Positions 8,922 to 17,870 of a stretch of DNA of 64,000 nucleotides are shown piece by piece. The stretch is taken from NCBI GenBank assembly GCA_018814405.1, contig JAHIZO010000004.1, positions 62,001 through 126,000 on the forward strand. Direction: 5' to 3'. This DNA is from Gammaproteobacteria bacterium (lineage in GTDB: Bacteria > Pseudomonadota > Gammaproteobacteria > Burkholderiales > Gallionellaceae). The position numbers and the translations under genes are program-made. A model generated the notes under the pieces. The model was not told the DNA's origin. It saw only the letters and a list, made by a program, of their open reading frames with translations, and did not search any database. Position 1 is the stretch's first letter. Each line of letters opens with the position of its first letter.

Positions 8922-10204
8922 ACGCAAGAAAATTCATCGCAGGCAGCTCACGCGAGGCCCTGAAACTGGTACGCATCGAATTGGGTGAGGACGCAGTCAT
9001 CTTGTCCAATCGCAAAGTGGCCGAAGGGGTCGAGATCGTCGCCATCCTGGGCAGTGAACTGGCACATCTGAACGAGACGCGCGTGGTCGAATCCCGCGCT
9101 TCATCCAAGCCACGTGTCGACAAACGTATCGAAGCGCGCCCCGGTCTGTCCGACCGGGCACAGAATCAGGCTTCCACGCTGGGTGCAAAGATCCTCGCAG
9201 CTGAAACACAACGCGCGGTGATACCGGCACCTGTTGCCGTCCAAGCTGCAGAAGAACCTGCCGAGCAGCAGCGTCTGTTGAGCGAACTGAAATCCATGCA
9301 CAAGCAGATGCAGGAGCAGATGGCCACGCTGGCGTGGGGCAACATCCAGCAGCAAGACCCGAAGCGCTCCGGTCTGATGCGCGATATGGTCAACGTCGGC
9401 TTCAGCCCCGCCTTGTCGCGCCGCCTGCTGGACAAGATGCCAGCCAATGCCGATCTGAACTGGGTCAAACGTATCCTCGCGCACAATCTGCGCGTGGCCG
9501 GCGTGCAGGACGATGTGGTGACGCGCGGTGGCGTGTATGCGCTGGTCGGCCCTACCGGTGTGGGTAAGACGACGACGACTGCGAAGCTGGCGGCACGCGC
9601 TGTGGTGCGCTATGGCGCTGACAAGGTGGCACTGGTCACCACCGACAGCTACCGTGTCGGCGCTTACGAGCAACTGCGCATCTACGCCAAGATCCTCGGC
9701 GTGACGGTGCATGCCGTGCGCGATGCCAATGATTTGAAACTCACCCTGTCCGGCCTCAAGCACAAGCATCTGGTACTCATCGACACCATGGGCGTCGGCC
9801 AGCGCGACAGCCGCGTGGCCGAGCAGACCCGCATGTTCGACGAAGCCGGTATCGACCGTTTGCTGTTACTGAACGCCACCAGCGCTGGCGGTACGCTGGA
9901 TGATGTGGTGAAGATGTACGGCGGTCCCGGTGTGATCGGTTGCATTCCGACCAAACTGGACGAAGCAGTCACGCTGGGCACGGTGTTGGATGTGGTGGCG
10001 CGCCACAAGCTGGCCATGCATTACATCGCCAGTGGTCAGCGCGTGCCGGAAGACTTGCACGAAGTGAAGCTGGACTATCTGTTGCATCGCACTTTCAAAG
10101 ACGTCGGCAAGGCATCTAACTTCGCTCTGCCGGAGATGGATTTCCCGGCCTTCATGGCCGGACTGACCAGCGGTGTAGCCGCGGGGAGGGAATATGCGCA
10201 CTAA
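8918..10204 (+). CDS. flhF: Flagellar SRP-type GTPase FlhF
   Basis: A 428-residue GTPase of the signal-recognition-particle family that sets the position and number of polar flagella. The N-terminal basic domain begins MNARKFIAGSSREALKLVR. The GTPase NG domain shows GPTGVGKTTTTAKLA (about residue 211), TTDSYRVGAYEQL and LVLIDTMGVGQRD. It is translationally coupled to flhA (4-base overlap) and to the following MinD-like gene (11-base overlap). FlhF normally partners FlhG, supporting a polar-flagellum organism. Confidence 0.95.
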   Translation: MNARKFIAGSSREALKLVRIELGEDAVILSNRKVAEGVEIVAILGSELAHLNETRVVESRASSKPRVDKRIEARPGLSDRAQNQASTLGAKILAAETQRAVIPAPVAVQAAEEPAEQQRLLSELKSMHKQMQEQMATLAWGNIQQQDPKRSGLMRDMVNVGFSPALSRRLLDKMPANADLNWVKRILAHNLRVAGVQDDVVTRGGVYALVGPTGVGKTTTTAKLAARAVVRYGADKVALVTTDSYRVGAYEQLRIYAKILGVTVHAVRDANDLKLTLSGLKHKHLVLIDTMGVGQRDSRVAEQTRMFDEAGIDRLLLLNATSAGGTLDDVVKMYGGPGVIGCIPTKLDEAVTLGTVLDVVARHKLAMHYIASGQRVPEDLHEVKLDYLLHRTFKDVGKASNFALPEMDFPAFMAGLTSGVAAGREYAH

Positions 10205-11123
10205 GACTCAAAATTTCGGCTTCGGCGATCAGGCCGCGGGTCTGCGCAAGCTGCTGGCGCGGGGCAATGCGCAGGTGATCACCGTGCTGGGGGCACGCGA
10301 CGGACTGGGCGCGACCAGCATCGTCACCAATCTGGCCGCGGTGTTCGCCCATTCCGGCAAGGACGTGCTGGTGCTGGATGAGAATCTTTCCCACGACAAT
10401 GTAGCCAACACGCTGGCACTGCGTCCGCGTTTCGATCTGTTGCATGCGGCACGCGGCGACAAGAGTTGGCAGGACGTGCTGCTGCAAGGCATGGCCGGTC
10501 CCGGTGTGTTGCCGGTGGCGCGCGCGATGCAGTCGCTGCCCAAGATGAGCGAGGCCGAGCGGGAACGTCTGCTGGAATCCCTGTTGGGTGCGGCGGTCGG
10601 TCGCGATGTGGTGCTGGTGGATGCAGCGCGCGACGGGAATTCCGTCTGCGCCAGTCTGTCCGGCGACGAACCCTTGCTGCTGGTGCTGAACGCCACTGCC
10701 AGCGGCATCACCGACAGTTATGCCTTGCTGAAGAAGATGGCGATGCACAACGGTCGCCAAGCCTTCGATATCGTGGTCAACCGCGTCGGCAGTGAACGCG
10801 AGGCGCTGGCGGTGTTCGACAATATGGAAAAGGTCGCGCGACATCATTTGCAGGTAAGTCTTTCGTATCTGGGCTATATTCCAGTTGATGAAAAGCTGAA
10901 ACGTGCGACACAATTGTGCCGTCCGGTAGTGGAAGCTTTCCCCTCTGCCGCATCGTCGATGGCGATGCGCGAGATCGCGCAAGGACTGTTACGAGCACCA
11001 AGCGTCAGCGAGCATGTACAGGACCGTTTGAGCAGTGTCATGCAAAGGCTGATGCGCATGTCGCAGCCGCGTGCCAATAACGGTATGCGTGCGCATGCCG
11101 GCGGAATGGCAGCGCTGACATGA
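10194..11123 (+). CDS. flhG: MinD/ParA-like flagellar number regulator FlhG (FleN) with degenerate P-loop
   Basis: A 309-residue ParA/MinD-family protein placed directly after flhF, where FlhG/FleN is expected. FlhG normally hydrolyses ATP and limits flagellar number by stimulating FlhF. The deviant Walker A normally reads KGGxGKT; here it is RDGLGAT (R35-T41), so both the signature lysine and the P-loop lysine are missing. The second motif is LVLDENLSHDN rather than LLDADLG. The fold is still recognisable (DVVLVDAARDG, FDIVVNRV). Identity is secure from context, but ATP hydrolysis is doubtful. Confidence 0.88.
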   Translation: MRTKTQNFGFGDQAAGLRKLLARGNAQVITVLGARDGLGATSIVTNLAAVFAHSGKDVLVLDENLSHDNVANTLALRPRFDLLHAARGDKSWQDVLLQGMAGPGVLPVARAMQSLPKMSEAERERLLESLLGAAVGRDVVLVDAARDGNSVCASLSGDEPLLLVLNATASGITDSYALLKKMAMHNGRQAFDIVVNRVGSEREALAVFDNMEKVARHHLQVSLSYLGYIPVDEKLKRATQLCRPVVEAFPSAASSMAMREIAQGLLRAPSVSEHVQDRLSSVMQRLMRMSQPRANNGMRAHAGGMAALT

Positions 11124-11911
11124 GCCCCGTTGCCGTCGCCGAGGCGCCGGTAACGCGCCAGGCAAAGTCCACTGCCGGCAAGATTGGAAGAATAAAGAAA
11201 ATGTACACGCCCAATGGACTGACCGATAAGAACCAATGCCTGCAGGAACATGCGGCATTGGTGAAACGTATCGCTCACCATATGATGCTCAAGCTGCCGG
11301 GCAGTGTGGATGTGGATGATCTGATCCAGGCGGGCATGATCGGTCTGCTGGATGCCGCCAGCCGCTACGACGAATTGCGCGGTGCCCAATTCGAGACCTA
11401 TGCGGCACAGCGTATCCGCGGTGCGATGCTGGACGAATTGCGCGGGGCAGACTGGTTGCCGCGCAGCATGCGCCGCGATACGCGCCGCATCGAGAACGCC
11501 ATCAGCAAGTTGCAACAGAAACTGGGACGAGCACCCACCGAGACCGAGATCGCGCAGGAGTTGGGTGTCGGCTTGTCAGAGTACCAGCAGTTGCTGCAGG
11601 AAGCGCGTGGTGCACAACTGGTCTACTACGAAGATTTTCATAATGAAGACGACGAGAGCTTCTTTGATCGCCACGATTACAGCACCGAGGCCAATCCACT
11701 GGAGTTGTTGCAGGACGAGCGTTTCCGTTCGGCCTTGATGCAGGCCATCGAACGCCTACCGGAGCGAGAAAAACTATTGATGGGTATGCACTACGAGCAG
11801 GAAATGAATTTGCGAGAGATCGGCGAAGTGATGGGTGTCTCGGAATCCCGCGTGTGCCAATTGCATAGCCAAGCCGTGGCGCGCTTGCGTACTACTTTAC
11901 GGGGACACTGA
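11120..11911 (+). CDS. fliA: Flagellar RNA polymerase sigma-28 factor FliA
   Basis: Sigma factor for late flagellar and chemotaxis genes. Region 2 is clear (LVKRIAHHMMLKLPGSVDVDD; YDELRGAQFETYAAQRIRG) and region 4 contains the promoter-reading helix-turn-helix (MNLREIGEVMGVSESRVCQLH). The ATG overlapping the flhG stop gives 263 residues. A second in-frame ATG at 11201 (MYTPNGLTDKNQ), with GGAAG ten bases upstream, gives 236 residues, the usual FliA length, and may be the true start. The stop overlaps the motor gene by one base. Its likely target promoter lies at 5362-5388. Confidence 0.95.
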   Translation: MSPVAVAEAPVTRQAKSTAGKIGRIKKMYTPNGLTDKNQCLQEHAALVKRIAHHMMLKLPGSVDVDDLIQAGMIGLLDAASRYDELRGAQFETYAAQRIRGAMLDELRGADWLPRSMRRDTRRIENAISKLQQKLGRAPTETEIAQELGVGLSEYQQLLQEARGAQLVYYEDFHNEDDESFFDRHDYSTEANPLELLQDERFRSALMQAIERLPEREKLLMGMHYEQEMNLREIGEVMGVSESRVCQLHSQAVARLRTTLRGH

Positions 11912-12651
11912 TGGACATACTCAGCCTGTTCGGACTGGTTGTCGCCGTCGCCGGTATTTTGGGCGGCCAGTTCCTCGAGGGCGGTGAGATCGATGTGTTG
12001 CTGCAGTTGGCAGCCTTCCTCATCGTGTTCGGCGGTACGATGGGCGCGGTGATGGTGCAGCATCCGCTGAAGATATTCCTGAACGGCGTCAAGATGGCCA
12101 AGTGGGTGTTCGTCACACCCAGAACAGAAGCACAGCAATTGACCTATCGCCTCACTGCCTGGGGCAATGCAGCCCGCAAAGACGGCATCCTCTCCCTGGA
12201 AAGTCAGATCAAGACCGTGAACGATCCCTTCGTGCAGAAAGGACTGCAACTGTTGGTGGATGGTCACAGTGCGGAAAAAGTGCGCGAAGTGCTGGAGATC
12301 GATCTGAATACTTACGAGACCCTGCACTGGCAGAGTGCGCGTGTATGGGAGGCGGCAGCCGGTTATTCGCCCACCATCGGTATCCTGGGCGCGGTGCTGG
12401 GACTGGTGCACGTGATGCAAAGTTTGGGCGAGCCTTCCAAGCTGGGTGCCGGTATCGCGGTCGCGTTCATCGCCACCATCTATGGTGTGGGATTCGCCAA
12501 TCTGGTGTTCCTGCCTATCTCGGGCAAACTCAAGATACTCATCCAGCGTGAAGTCAATAAACGCGAGATGGTGATCGACGGACTGTGCATGATCGCCAAT
12601 GCGGAGAATCCGCATTACATCGAGAACAAACTCCGGGGTTATCTGGGTTGA
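11911..12651 (+). CDS. motC: Flagellar motor stator protein, MotA/MotC family
   Basis: A 246-residue inner-membrane stator subunit of the ion channel that turns the flagellar motor. The pattern is typical of MotA/PomA: membrane segments at about 1-22, 32-52, 148-170 and 180-205, with a large cytoplasmic loop between the pairs. A conserved Pro-containing region (AAGYSPTIGILGAVLGLVHVM) precedes segment 3. Position after flhG-fliA matches the second stator set motCD of Pseudomonas, hence the symbol. It is followed two bases later by the MotB-type partner. Confidence 0.9.
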   Translation: MDILSLFGLVVAVAGILGGQFLEGGEIDVLLQLAAFLIVFGGTMGAVMVQHPLKIFLNGVKMAKWVFVTPRTEAQQLTYRLTAWGNAARKDGILSLESQIKTVNDPFVQKGLQLLVDGHSAEKVREVLEIDLNTYETLHWQSARVWEAAAGYSPTIGILGAVLGLVHVMQSLGEPSKLGAGIAVAFIATIYGVGFANLVFLPISGKLKILIQREVNKREMVIDGLCMIANAENPHYIENKLRGYLG

Positions 12652-12652
12652 A

Positions 12653-13417
12653 ATGGCACGCCGTGCGAAAAGACAGGGGCCGGACAATCATGATCGATGG
12701 ATGGTCTCCTACGCCGACTTCATCACCCTGCTGTTCGCGTTCTTTGTGGTGATGTACGGCATCTCTTCGGTCAACGAAGGCAAGTACAAGGTGTTCAGCG
12801 GTTCCATGACCAAAGCCTTCGGCACCAAGGCGGGTAGCGGCGATATGGGCACCGGCATGAGCGAAGAGGAAATGTATTTCAAAGCGCTGATCGAACGTCG
12901 CAATGCCCGTCTGGCAGAAAAATACATCAAGCAACAGGAACGCATGAAACGCCTGAGCGAAGCGCTCAACAGCAAGCTGGCGAGCTTCGTCAACAAGGGT
13001 GCGATGAGCGTGACCCAAACCGAGCGCGGTGTCACGCTGGACATCAACGCCAGCATGCTATTCCTGCCGGGTGATGCCGCATTGCAAGCGGAGGCGGTCG
13101 GGACTTTGACGGATGTCGCCAAGATATTGGCCGCGGAAGATATGCCGGTGGAGGTCGAAGGCTATACCGACAATCTGCCGATTGCGACCATGCAGTTCCC
13201 ATCCAATTGGGAGTTGTCATCCGCCCGTGCCAGTAGCGTGGTGCGTCTGTTCGTCGAACAAGGTTTGTCTACTGAACGTCTCAAAGCCATCGGCCATGCG
13301 GACAATGATCCGGTGGCATCAAACGACACTTCCGAAGGCCGCGCCCGCAACCGTCGTGTGACGGTCACTGTGCTGGCACCGCCCCCGGAAGCGGTGATCT
13401 CAAGCAGCGAGAGCTGA
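12653..13417 (+). CDS. motD: Flagellar motor stator protein, MotB/MotD family
   Basis: A 254-residue stator partner that anchors the motor to peptidoglycan. A single membrane helix begins in [21 protein letters not shown]22 in this motif is the ion-carrying aspartate. Residues about 115-245 are an OmpA-like peptidoglycan-binding domain ([38 protein letters not shown]). The ATG is chosen because it starts the conserved MARRAKRQ basic tail one base after the motC stop. It ends in an 18-base tail-to-tail overlap with lipB. Confidence 0.92.
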   Translation: MARRAKRQGPDNHDRWMVSYADFITLLFAFFVVMYGISSVNEGKYKVFSGSMTKAFGTKAGSGDMGTGMSEEEMYFKALIERRNARLAEKYIKQQERMKRLSEALNSKLASFVNKGAMSVTQTERGVTLDINASMLFLPGDAALQAEAVGTLTDVAKILAAEDMPVEVEGYTDNLPIATMQFPSNWELSSARASSVVRLFVEQGLSTERLKAIGHADNDPVASNDTSEGRARNRRVTVTVLAPPPEAVISSSES

Positions 13418-14047
13418 TCCTTTTTGAAGCAGGTGTTGCTGCAAACCATGTACCAGATTCTGCGTCAGTTCAGCCTGTAGCGCTTCAAACTCAGGGGCGA
13501 TACCCTGTGCCACACATTGCGTCACACGCAGTCCTTGATAGCCGCAGGGATTGATGTTGTTGAACGGCGTCAGGTCCATATCCACATTGAACGACAGCCC
13601 GTGATAGCAGCAGCCTTTTTTGATCTTCAAACCCAGCGCGGCGATCTTGGCATCGTTCACATACACACCGGGCGCATCGACCCGCCCTTCTGCTTGCACA
13701 CCATGTTCCGCCAGCAGGTCGATCACGGCCTGTTCGATCAGGCGCACCAGATCGTGCACGTTGATCTTCCAACGGCGCAGGTCGAGTAATAGATAGATCA
13801 CGATCTGACCTGGGCCGTGGTAGGTGATCTGTCCGCCACGGTCGATCTTCACGACTGGTATGGATGTCGGGTTGAGCAAGTGTTCGGGTTTGCCGGCTTG
13901 CCCCTGCGTATAGGTCGGTGGATGTTGCACCAGCCATATCTCATCCACGGTTTCCGCGTTACGTTCACTGGTGAACTGCTGCATGGCACGCCATGTCGGT
14001 TCATAGTCGACCATGCCCATGGCGCGGATGTGGATGGGAGGTGTCAT
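13400..14047 (-). CDS. lipB: Octanoyl-ACP:protein N-octanoyltransferase LipB
   Basis: A 215-residue enzyme that moves octanoate from acyl carrier protein to lipoyl domains, the first step of lipoate synthesis. Conserved motifs are present: [28 protein letters not shown], the lysine-containing [14 protein letters not shown], and [12 protein letters not shown] with the catalytic Cys. The start overlaps ybeD by four bases. lipA, which often follows, is not present; a motor gene converges on it instead. Confidence 0.96.
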   Translation of the reverse strand: MTPPIHIRAMGMVDYEPTWRAMQQFTSERNAETVDEIWLVQHPPTYTQGQAGKPEHLLNPTSIPVVKIDRGGQITYHGPGQIVIYLLLDLRRWKINVHDLVRLIEQAVIDLLAEHGVQAEGRVDAPGVYVNDAKIAALGLKIKKGCCYHGLSFNVDMDLTPFNNINPCGYQGLRVTQCVAQGIAPEFEALQAELTQNLVHGLQQHLLQKGSALAA

Positions 14048-14313
14048 AGCACCATCTTCACCATCGGGTGGCCACTGAGTGCGCGATAGATGTTGTCGAG
14101 CTGCTCGCGCGAGGTGACGTGTACCGTGCAAGTCAGGCTCAGATATTTCGCGCCACTGCTGGCTCGCATCTCGATGTTCGCTGCGTTGAAATCCGGTGCG
14201 TGCAGCTGCACGGCTTCGGCTACCGCCTGTGCGAAGTCTTGTTGTGCGACACCGAATACCTTGATAGGGAAGTCGCAGGGGAAGTCTATAAGGGAGTCTT
14301 TGGGGTCGATCAT
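14044..14313 (-). CDS. ybeD: YbeD/DUF493 family protein
   Basis: An 89-residue protein of the YbeD family (DUF493), an ACT-like fold of unknown exact role usually found between dacA and lipB. Visible features are the start [19 protein letters not shown] and the conserved end GHPMVKMVL. The ATG forms an ATGA overlap with the aminotransferase stop; a GTG two codons earlier is possible. The neighbours suggest a link to lipoate or cell-wall metabolism, but none is proven. Confidence 0.9.
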   Translation of the reverse strand: MIDPKDSLIDFPCDFPIKVFGVAQQDFAQAVAEAVQLHAPDFNAANIEMRASSGAKYLSLTCTVHVTSREQLDNIYRALSGHPMVKMVL

Positions 14314-15164
14314 TTGCACATGATTTCCTTTTTGAATGTTTGATACAGCGGATACAGTTGCGCGAACATCGCGCCGGGTTTTCCACTGCCGATGGCTTGT
14401 CCATCCAGCGAGGTGATGGGCATCACCTCGCGGGTGGAGGAGGTGAGTATCAGTTCGTCCGCGCTAAATAATTCTTCTTTCATGATCTTGCGTATCTCGG
14501 CCTTGATGCCGTGGGCAGCAGCGAGTTCGAGGATCACATCGTAGGTGATGCCAGGCAACATCAGATGGTCTTTCGGGGGCGCGAACAGCACGTCATCCTT
14601 CACCATGAAGATGTTGCTGGCTGAGCCTTCGGTCATGAAGCTGTCGTCACGGATCAGGATGGCTTCGCCACAACCGGCGTCGATCGAGGCTTGTCGCATC
14701 AATACATTGGGTAACAGCGAGATGGCTTTGATGTCGCAACGCAGCCAGCGGTTGTCTTGCACTGTGATGCAGGCGACGCCGCTTGCGATGGTTTCGGCAG
14801 AGGGATGCGACAGCGGGCTGCTCATCACAAACACAGTGGGCGGTACCGGTGGGTTCGGGAAAGGATGGTCGCGCTTGGCGACGCCGCGCGTGATATGCAG
14901 GTAGAGATAGTGGTCGTCCAGCGGCAGTTGCGCGATCAGCACATCCAGAATGGCTTCCCATTCTTCCTCGCTGTGCGGGTTGGGCAGGCGGATACCGTCC
15001 AGACTGTGTTGCAGACGCTGCAGGTGATCGCGCATGCGGAAGGCATTGCGCGCATAGACCGGGATGACTTCATACACGCCGTCACCGAACAGGAAGCCGC
15101 GGTCCAGCACCGGCACTTTGGCTTCTTCGATGGGCATGAAAGCCCCGTTCAGATACACGTTCAT
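14310..15164 (-). CDS. dat: D-amino acid aminotransferase (fold-type IV PLP enzyme)
   Basis: A 284-residue pyridoxal-phosphate enzyme of fold type IV, resembling D-alanine transaminase, which interconverts D-alanine and D-glutamate precursors for peptidoglycan. The PLP-binding lysine is expected in [12 protein letters not shown]. Other family motifs are [23 protein letters not shown] and the phosphate-binding [12 protein letters not shown] good ribosome site (TAGGAGACGACG) precedes the ATG. It sits between a D-Ala carboxypeptidase-like gene and ybeD-lipB, the usual order in Betaproteobacteria. A branched-chain aminotransferase or aminodeoxychorismate lyase is less likely. Confidence 0.9.
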   Translation of the reverse strand: MNVYLNGAFMPIEEAKVPVLDRGFLFGDGVYEVIPVYARNAFRMRDHLQRLQHSLDGIRLPNPHSEEEWEAILDVLIAQLPLDDHYLYLHITRGVAKRDHPFPNPPVPPTVFVMSSPLSHPSAETIASGVACITVQDNRWLRCDIKAISLLPNVLMRQASIDAGCGEAILIRDDSFMTEGSASNIFMVKDDVLFAPPKDHLMLPGITYDVILELAAAHGIKAEIRKIMKEELFSADELILTSSTREVMPITSLDGQAIGSGKPGAMFAQLYPLYQTFKKEIMCK

Positions 15165-15173
15165 CGTCGTCTC

Positions 15174-16313
15174 CTATTGGAACAACAATTTTATCGCATC
15201 CACTCCGCGCGAGAACACGTTGGCCAGCGGTACGGTCTGCAAAGCCACCACTGGCAGATCGAGATAAGGCTGGCCGTTCAGCGACAGGTGTAGTGTGCCG
15301 ACCTGTTGCCCGGCATTTACCGGTGCGAGTAGCGGCTGCTTGGTCTCCAATTGTGCGCTCAACTGTTCGCGTTGTCCGGCGGGGATGGTGACATAGCGAT
15401 CTTCGCGGAAGCCGATGGCGAGTTGATCGACGGTGCCTTTCCATACGTGCATGCCGCTTACTGCTTGCTGTTTCCGGTACAACGGCAAAGACTCATATTG
15501 ACGAAAACCGTGGTTCAGCAGGCGCTGCGTTTCGGTGGTGCGCAGATTCTCTTTGTTTGCACCGATCACCACGGCGATCAGACGGCGCGGCTCACGCAAG
15601 GCGGAAGCGGCCAGCGAAAAACCGGTCTCCTCGCTGTAGGCGGTCTGCATGCCGTCCACGTGCGGGTCCAGCCACAGCAGGCGATTGCGGTTGAACTGGT
15701 TGATGCCGTTGTAGCTGTATTCGCGCAAGGCATACAGGTTGTAGAACTCCGGGAAGTCGCGCACCAGGGCTGCCGCGATCAGCACCAGATCATGCGCGCT
15801 GCTGTAATGCTGTGCATCGGCCTCGCCGGTGGCATTGGTGAAATGTGTGTCGCGCAGCCCCAGCCGTTGTGCTTCGGTGTTCATGTGGTCGGCGAATGCG
15901 ATCTCGTGGTTGGCGACACCTTCCGCCAGTACCCGTGCGGCATCATTGGCCGATTGCACGATCAGCCCGCGCAACAGCACTTCAACAGTCACCTCTTTGC
16001 CTGCTTCCAGAAACATGCGCGTCTCTTCGTTCTGCAATCGCAGTGCATAGGGCGTGGGGGTCAGGCGTTGGGTGAGCAACAGTTCGCCGCGTTTGATCGC
16101 GCCGAACACCACATAAGCGGTCATCAGTTTGGTCAGCGAGTCGGGTGCAATATGGTCATCTGCAGCTTCGGTCACCAGCATCTGTCCGCTACTGGCGTCG
16201 TACAGCGCGTAGTGCTTCGCCGCCAAAGTAGGGGAAGGGGGGAACGCCAGGGCAGAATTGAACCAGCCGGACAGCAGGCACAGCAGAAAGATGGGGATTC
16301 GCATATCGATCAT
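15174..16313 (-). CDS. dacC: D-alanyl-D-alanine carboxypeptidase-like protein (PBP5/6 family) with altered KTG motif
   Basis: A 379-residue penicillin-binding protein of the DacA/DacC family, secreted by a signal peptide (IFLLCLLSGWFNSALA). The active-site SxxK is SLTK at 59-62 and the SxN motif is SAN at 121-123. The third motif, normally KTG in a GxKTGxT context, reads QTA (GMQTAYS, residues 221-227). Without that lysine, peptide processing and beta-lactam binding may be lost. The C-terminal domain and final amphipathic helix (NVFSRGVDAIKLLFQ) are intact. Neighbours dat-ybeD-lipB are the normal order. Confidence 0.88.
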   Translation of the reverse strand: MIDMRIPIFLLCLLSGWFNSALAFPPSPTLAAKHYALYDASSGQMLVTEAADDHIAPDSLTKLMTAYVVFGAIKRGELLLTQRLTPTPYALRLQNEETRMFLEAGKEVTVEVLLRGLIVQSANDAARVLAEGVANHEIAFADHMNTEAQRLGLRDTHFTNATGEADAQHYSSAHDLVLIAAALVRDFPEFYNLYALREYSYNGINQFNRNRLLWLDPHVDGMQTAYSEETGFSLAASALREPRRLIAVVIGANKENLRTTETQRLLNHGFRQYESLPLYRKQQAVSGMHVWKGTVDQLAIGFREDRYVTIPAGQREQLSAQLETKQPLLAPVNAGQQVGTLHLSLNGQPYLDLPVVALQTVPLANVFSRGVDAIKLLFQ

Positions 16314-16418
16314 GACCAAAAGAGGCGCGGATTATACAGTGCCATGCCAGCCAGAATATTGCTGGCTACGCCGACGAGCTTGAGTTGCAGTGCGTCTGCA
16401 CGTATCCTCCTCACCACT

Positions 16419-17321
16419 ATGACAGACGACAACTCCCCTACCCTGGATTTCACACAGGAAATGAGCAGATCAGTTGATCTGCGACAAGGCATACGCCATC
16501 TGGACTCGCTTCCGGCCATGCCTGTCATCGCGCAAAAACTCATGTCCCTGAATTTGGATAGCGATGAAGGGGAACAGCAAATGATGTTGCTGATCTCGCA
16601 AGATCCCTTGATCTCGGCCAAGATCATCGGCCTGTCGAATTCGCCGCTGCTGGGCGCTTCGCGCAAGGCAACATCGGTCAAGGATGCCGCCATGTTGCTC
16701 GGCCTCAATCGGGTCAAGTCGGTGGCAACGGGTATTGCCGTGATGTCGCTGGTGAGCAAATCCATCGGACGTTTCGATCCACAGGAACTCTGGCTGCACA
16801 ACCTGAGCGTCGCGTTCGCCATGCTGCCGGTGGTGCGCGCCATGCCGTATAAATCGCGCCCGCAGGACGATCTCATCTTCCTTGCCGGCATGTTGCACGA
16901 CATCGGCTATCTGGCGCTGGCGCATCTGGATGAAAAGCGCAGCGATGACCTGCATATGCGTATCGCCATCGAACCGGATCGCCCGTCTATCGAGATCGAA
17001 GGCGAGCTGCTGGAAGCGACGCATGACGAGCTGGGTGCCGAACTGGCCAAATACTGGAACCTGCCGGAAGAGCTGGTCGCCGTGATTCGCTATCACCACA
17101 AGCCCGATGCGCCCGAGGGCGCGGCTGGGCTGCCGCTGGCACGCATCATCAATATCACCGAAAAACTGATCCCGCCTATGGGGCTGCGCGAATTTGTCGG
17201 TAATCAAGTCACCGATGAAGAATGGGCGGCTTTGGGTATCGATCCTGATCAGGCTGATGAGATCGCTGCGCAAGCAGCCGAGCAGTCCGAGCAGGCGATA
17301 CAGTTCGTCAGCTCGCTCTGA
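16419..17321 (+). CDS. HDOD-domain signalling protein
   Basis: A 300-residue protein with an HDOD domain at about 25-230 (LPAMPVIAQKLMSL, DPLISAKIIGLSNSP, FLAGMLHDIGYLALAH). HDOD proteins are HD-like helical regulators found in signalling and motility control; the exact partner is unknown. HD-type residues (MLHDIG, YHHKPD) partly survive, so a residual metal site cannot be excluded. The ATG gives MTDDNSPTLDFTQ. It is divergent from dacC and converges on prrA/regA. Confidence 0.88.
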   Translation: MTDDNSPTLDFTQEMSRSVDLRQGIRHLDSLPAMPVIAQKLMSLNLDSDEGEQQMMLLISQDPLISAKIIGLSNSPLLGASRKATSVKDAAMLLGLNRVKSVATGIAVMSLVSKSIGRFDPQELWLHNLSVAFAMLPVVRAMPYKSRPQDDLIFLAGMLHDIGYLALAHLDEKRSDDLHMRIAIEPDRPSIEIEGELLEATHDELGAELAKYWNLPEELVAVIRYHHKPDAPEGAAGLPLARIINITEKLIPPMGLREFVGNQVTDEEWAALGIDPDQADEIAAQAAEQSEQAIQFVSSL

Positions 17322-17336
17322 GCCACGGCGCGTCTT

Positions 17337-17870
17337 TTAATCCACCACGTGCCGTTTCGCCAGCTTGCGCTGTAAGGTGCGGCGGTGCATGTTGAGCAAG
17401 CGGGCAGTGGCGGAGATGTTGCCGTTCTGTTCCAGTAACACGCGGTTGATGTGTTCCCATTCCAGGCGATCGACGGTGGCGGGTTGGGCTTCCACCGCTT
17501 TGTCCGGATCGGCGCTATGGCAGAAAGCCGCCACGATCTCGTCGGCGTTGGCGGGTTTGGAAAGATATTGCGTCGCCCCCAGTTTGATCGCTTCCACCGC
17601 AGTGGCGATGCTGGCGTAACCGGTGAGCATGACGATGCGCGTGTTGGGGTCCAGTTCGTGCAAGCGCTGTACCAGCACCAGTCCTGAAGCACCGTGCATC
17701 TTGAGATCGATCACCGCGAATTCCGGCGGATTCTCTTCCGCCAGCGGCAGCGCACTTTCCACACTGTTCGCATCGCTCACCGCGTAACCGCGTTTCTCCA
17801 AAGCGCGCCTCAACACGCTTCTGAACGTGTCATCATCATCCACCAGCAACAGGGTTGGCAGGTCGCTCAT
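17337..17870 (-). CDS. regA: PrrA/RegA/ActR-type redox response regulator
   Basis: A 177-residue two-component regulator. The receiver domain has acidic residues DDDD at 11-14, phosphoacceptor D55 (FAVIDLKMHG), and the conserved lysine in YLSKPA. A short linker leads to a Fis-type helix-turn-helix (GNISATARLLNMHRRTLQRKL), nearly identical in layout to RegA/PrrA. These regulators adjust respiration, carbon and nitrogen metabolism to redox state. It is expressed after the kinase with a four-base overlap. Confidence 0.93.
   Translation of the reverse strand: MSDLPTLLLVDDDDTFRSVLRRALEKRGYAVSDANSVESALPLAEENPPEFAVIDLKMHGASGLVLVQRLHELDPNTRIVMLTGYASIATAVEAIKLGATQYLSKPANADEIVAAFCHSADPDKAVEAQPATVDRLEWEHINRVLLEQNGNISATARLLNMHRRTLQRKLAKRHVVD

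Noticed and set aside
15351-16418. Long N-terminal extension of the first HDOD protein
   Set aside because: This stretch is antisense to the D-Ala carboxypeptidase-like gene; the HDOD gene starts at ATG 16419.
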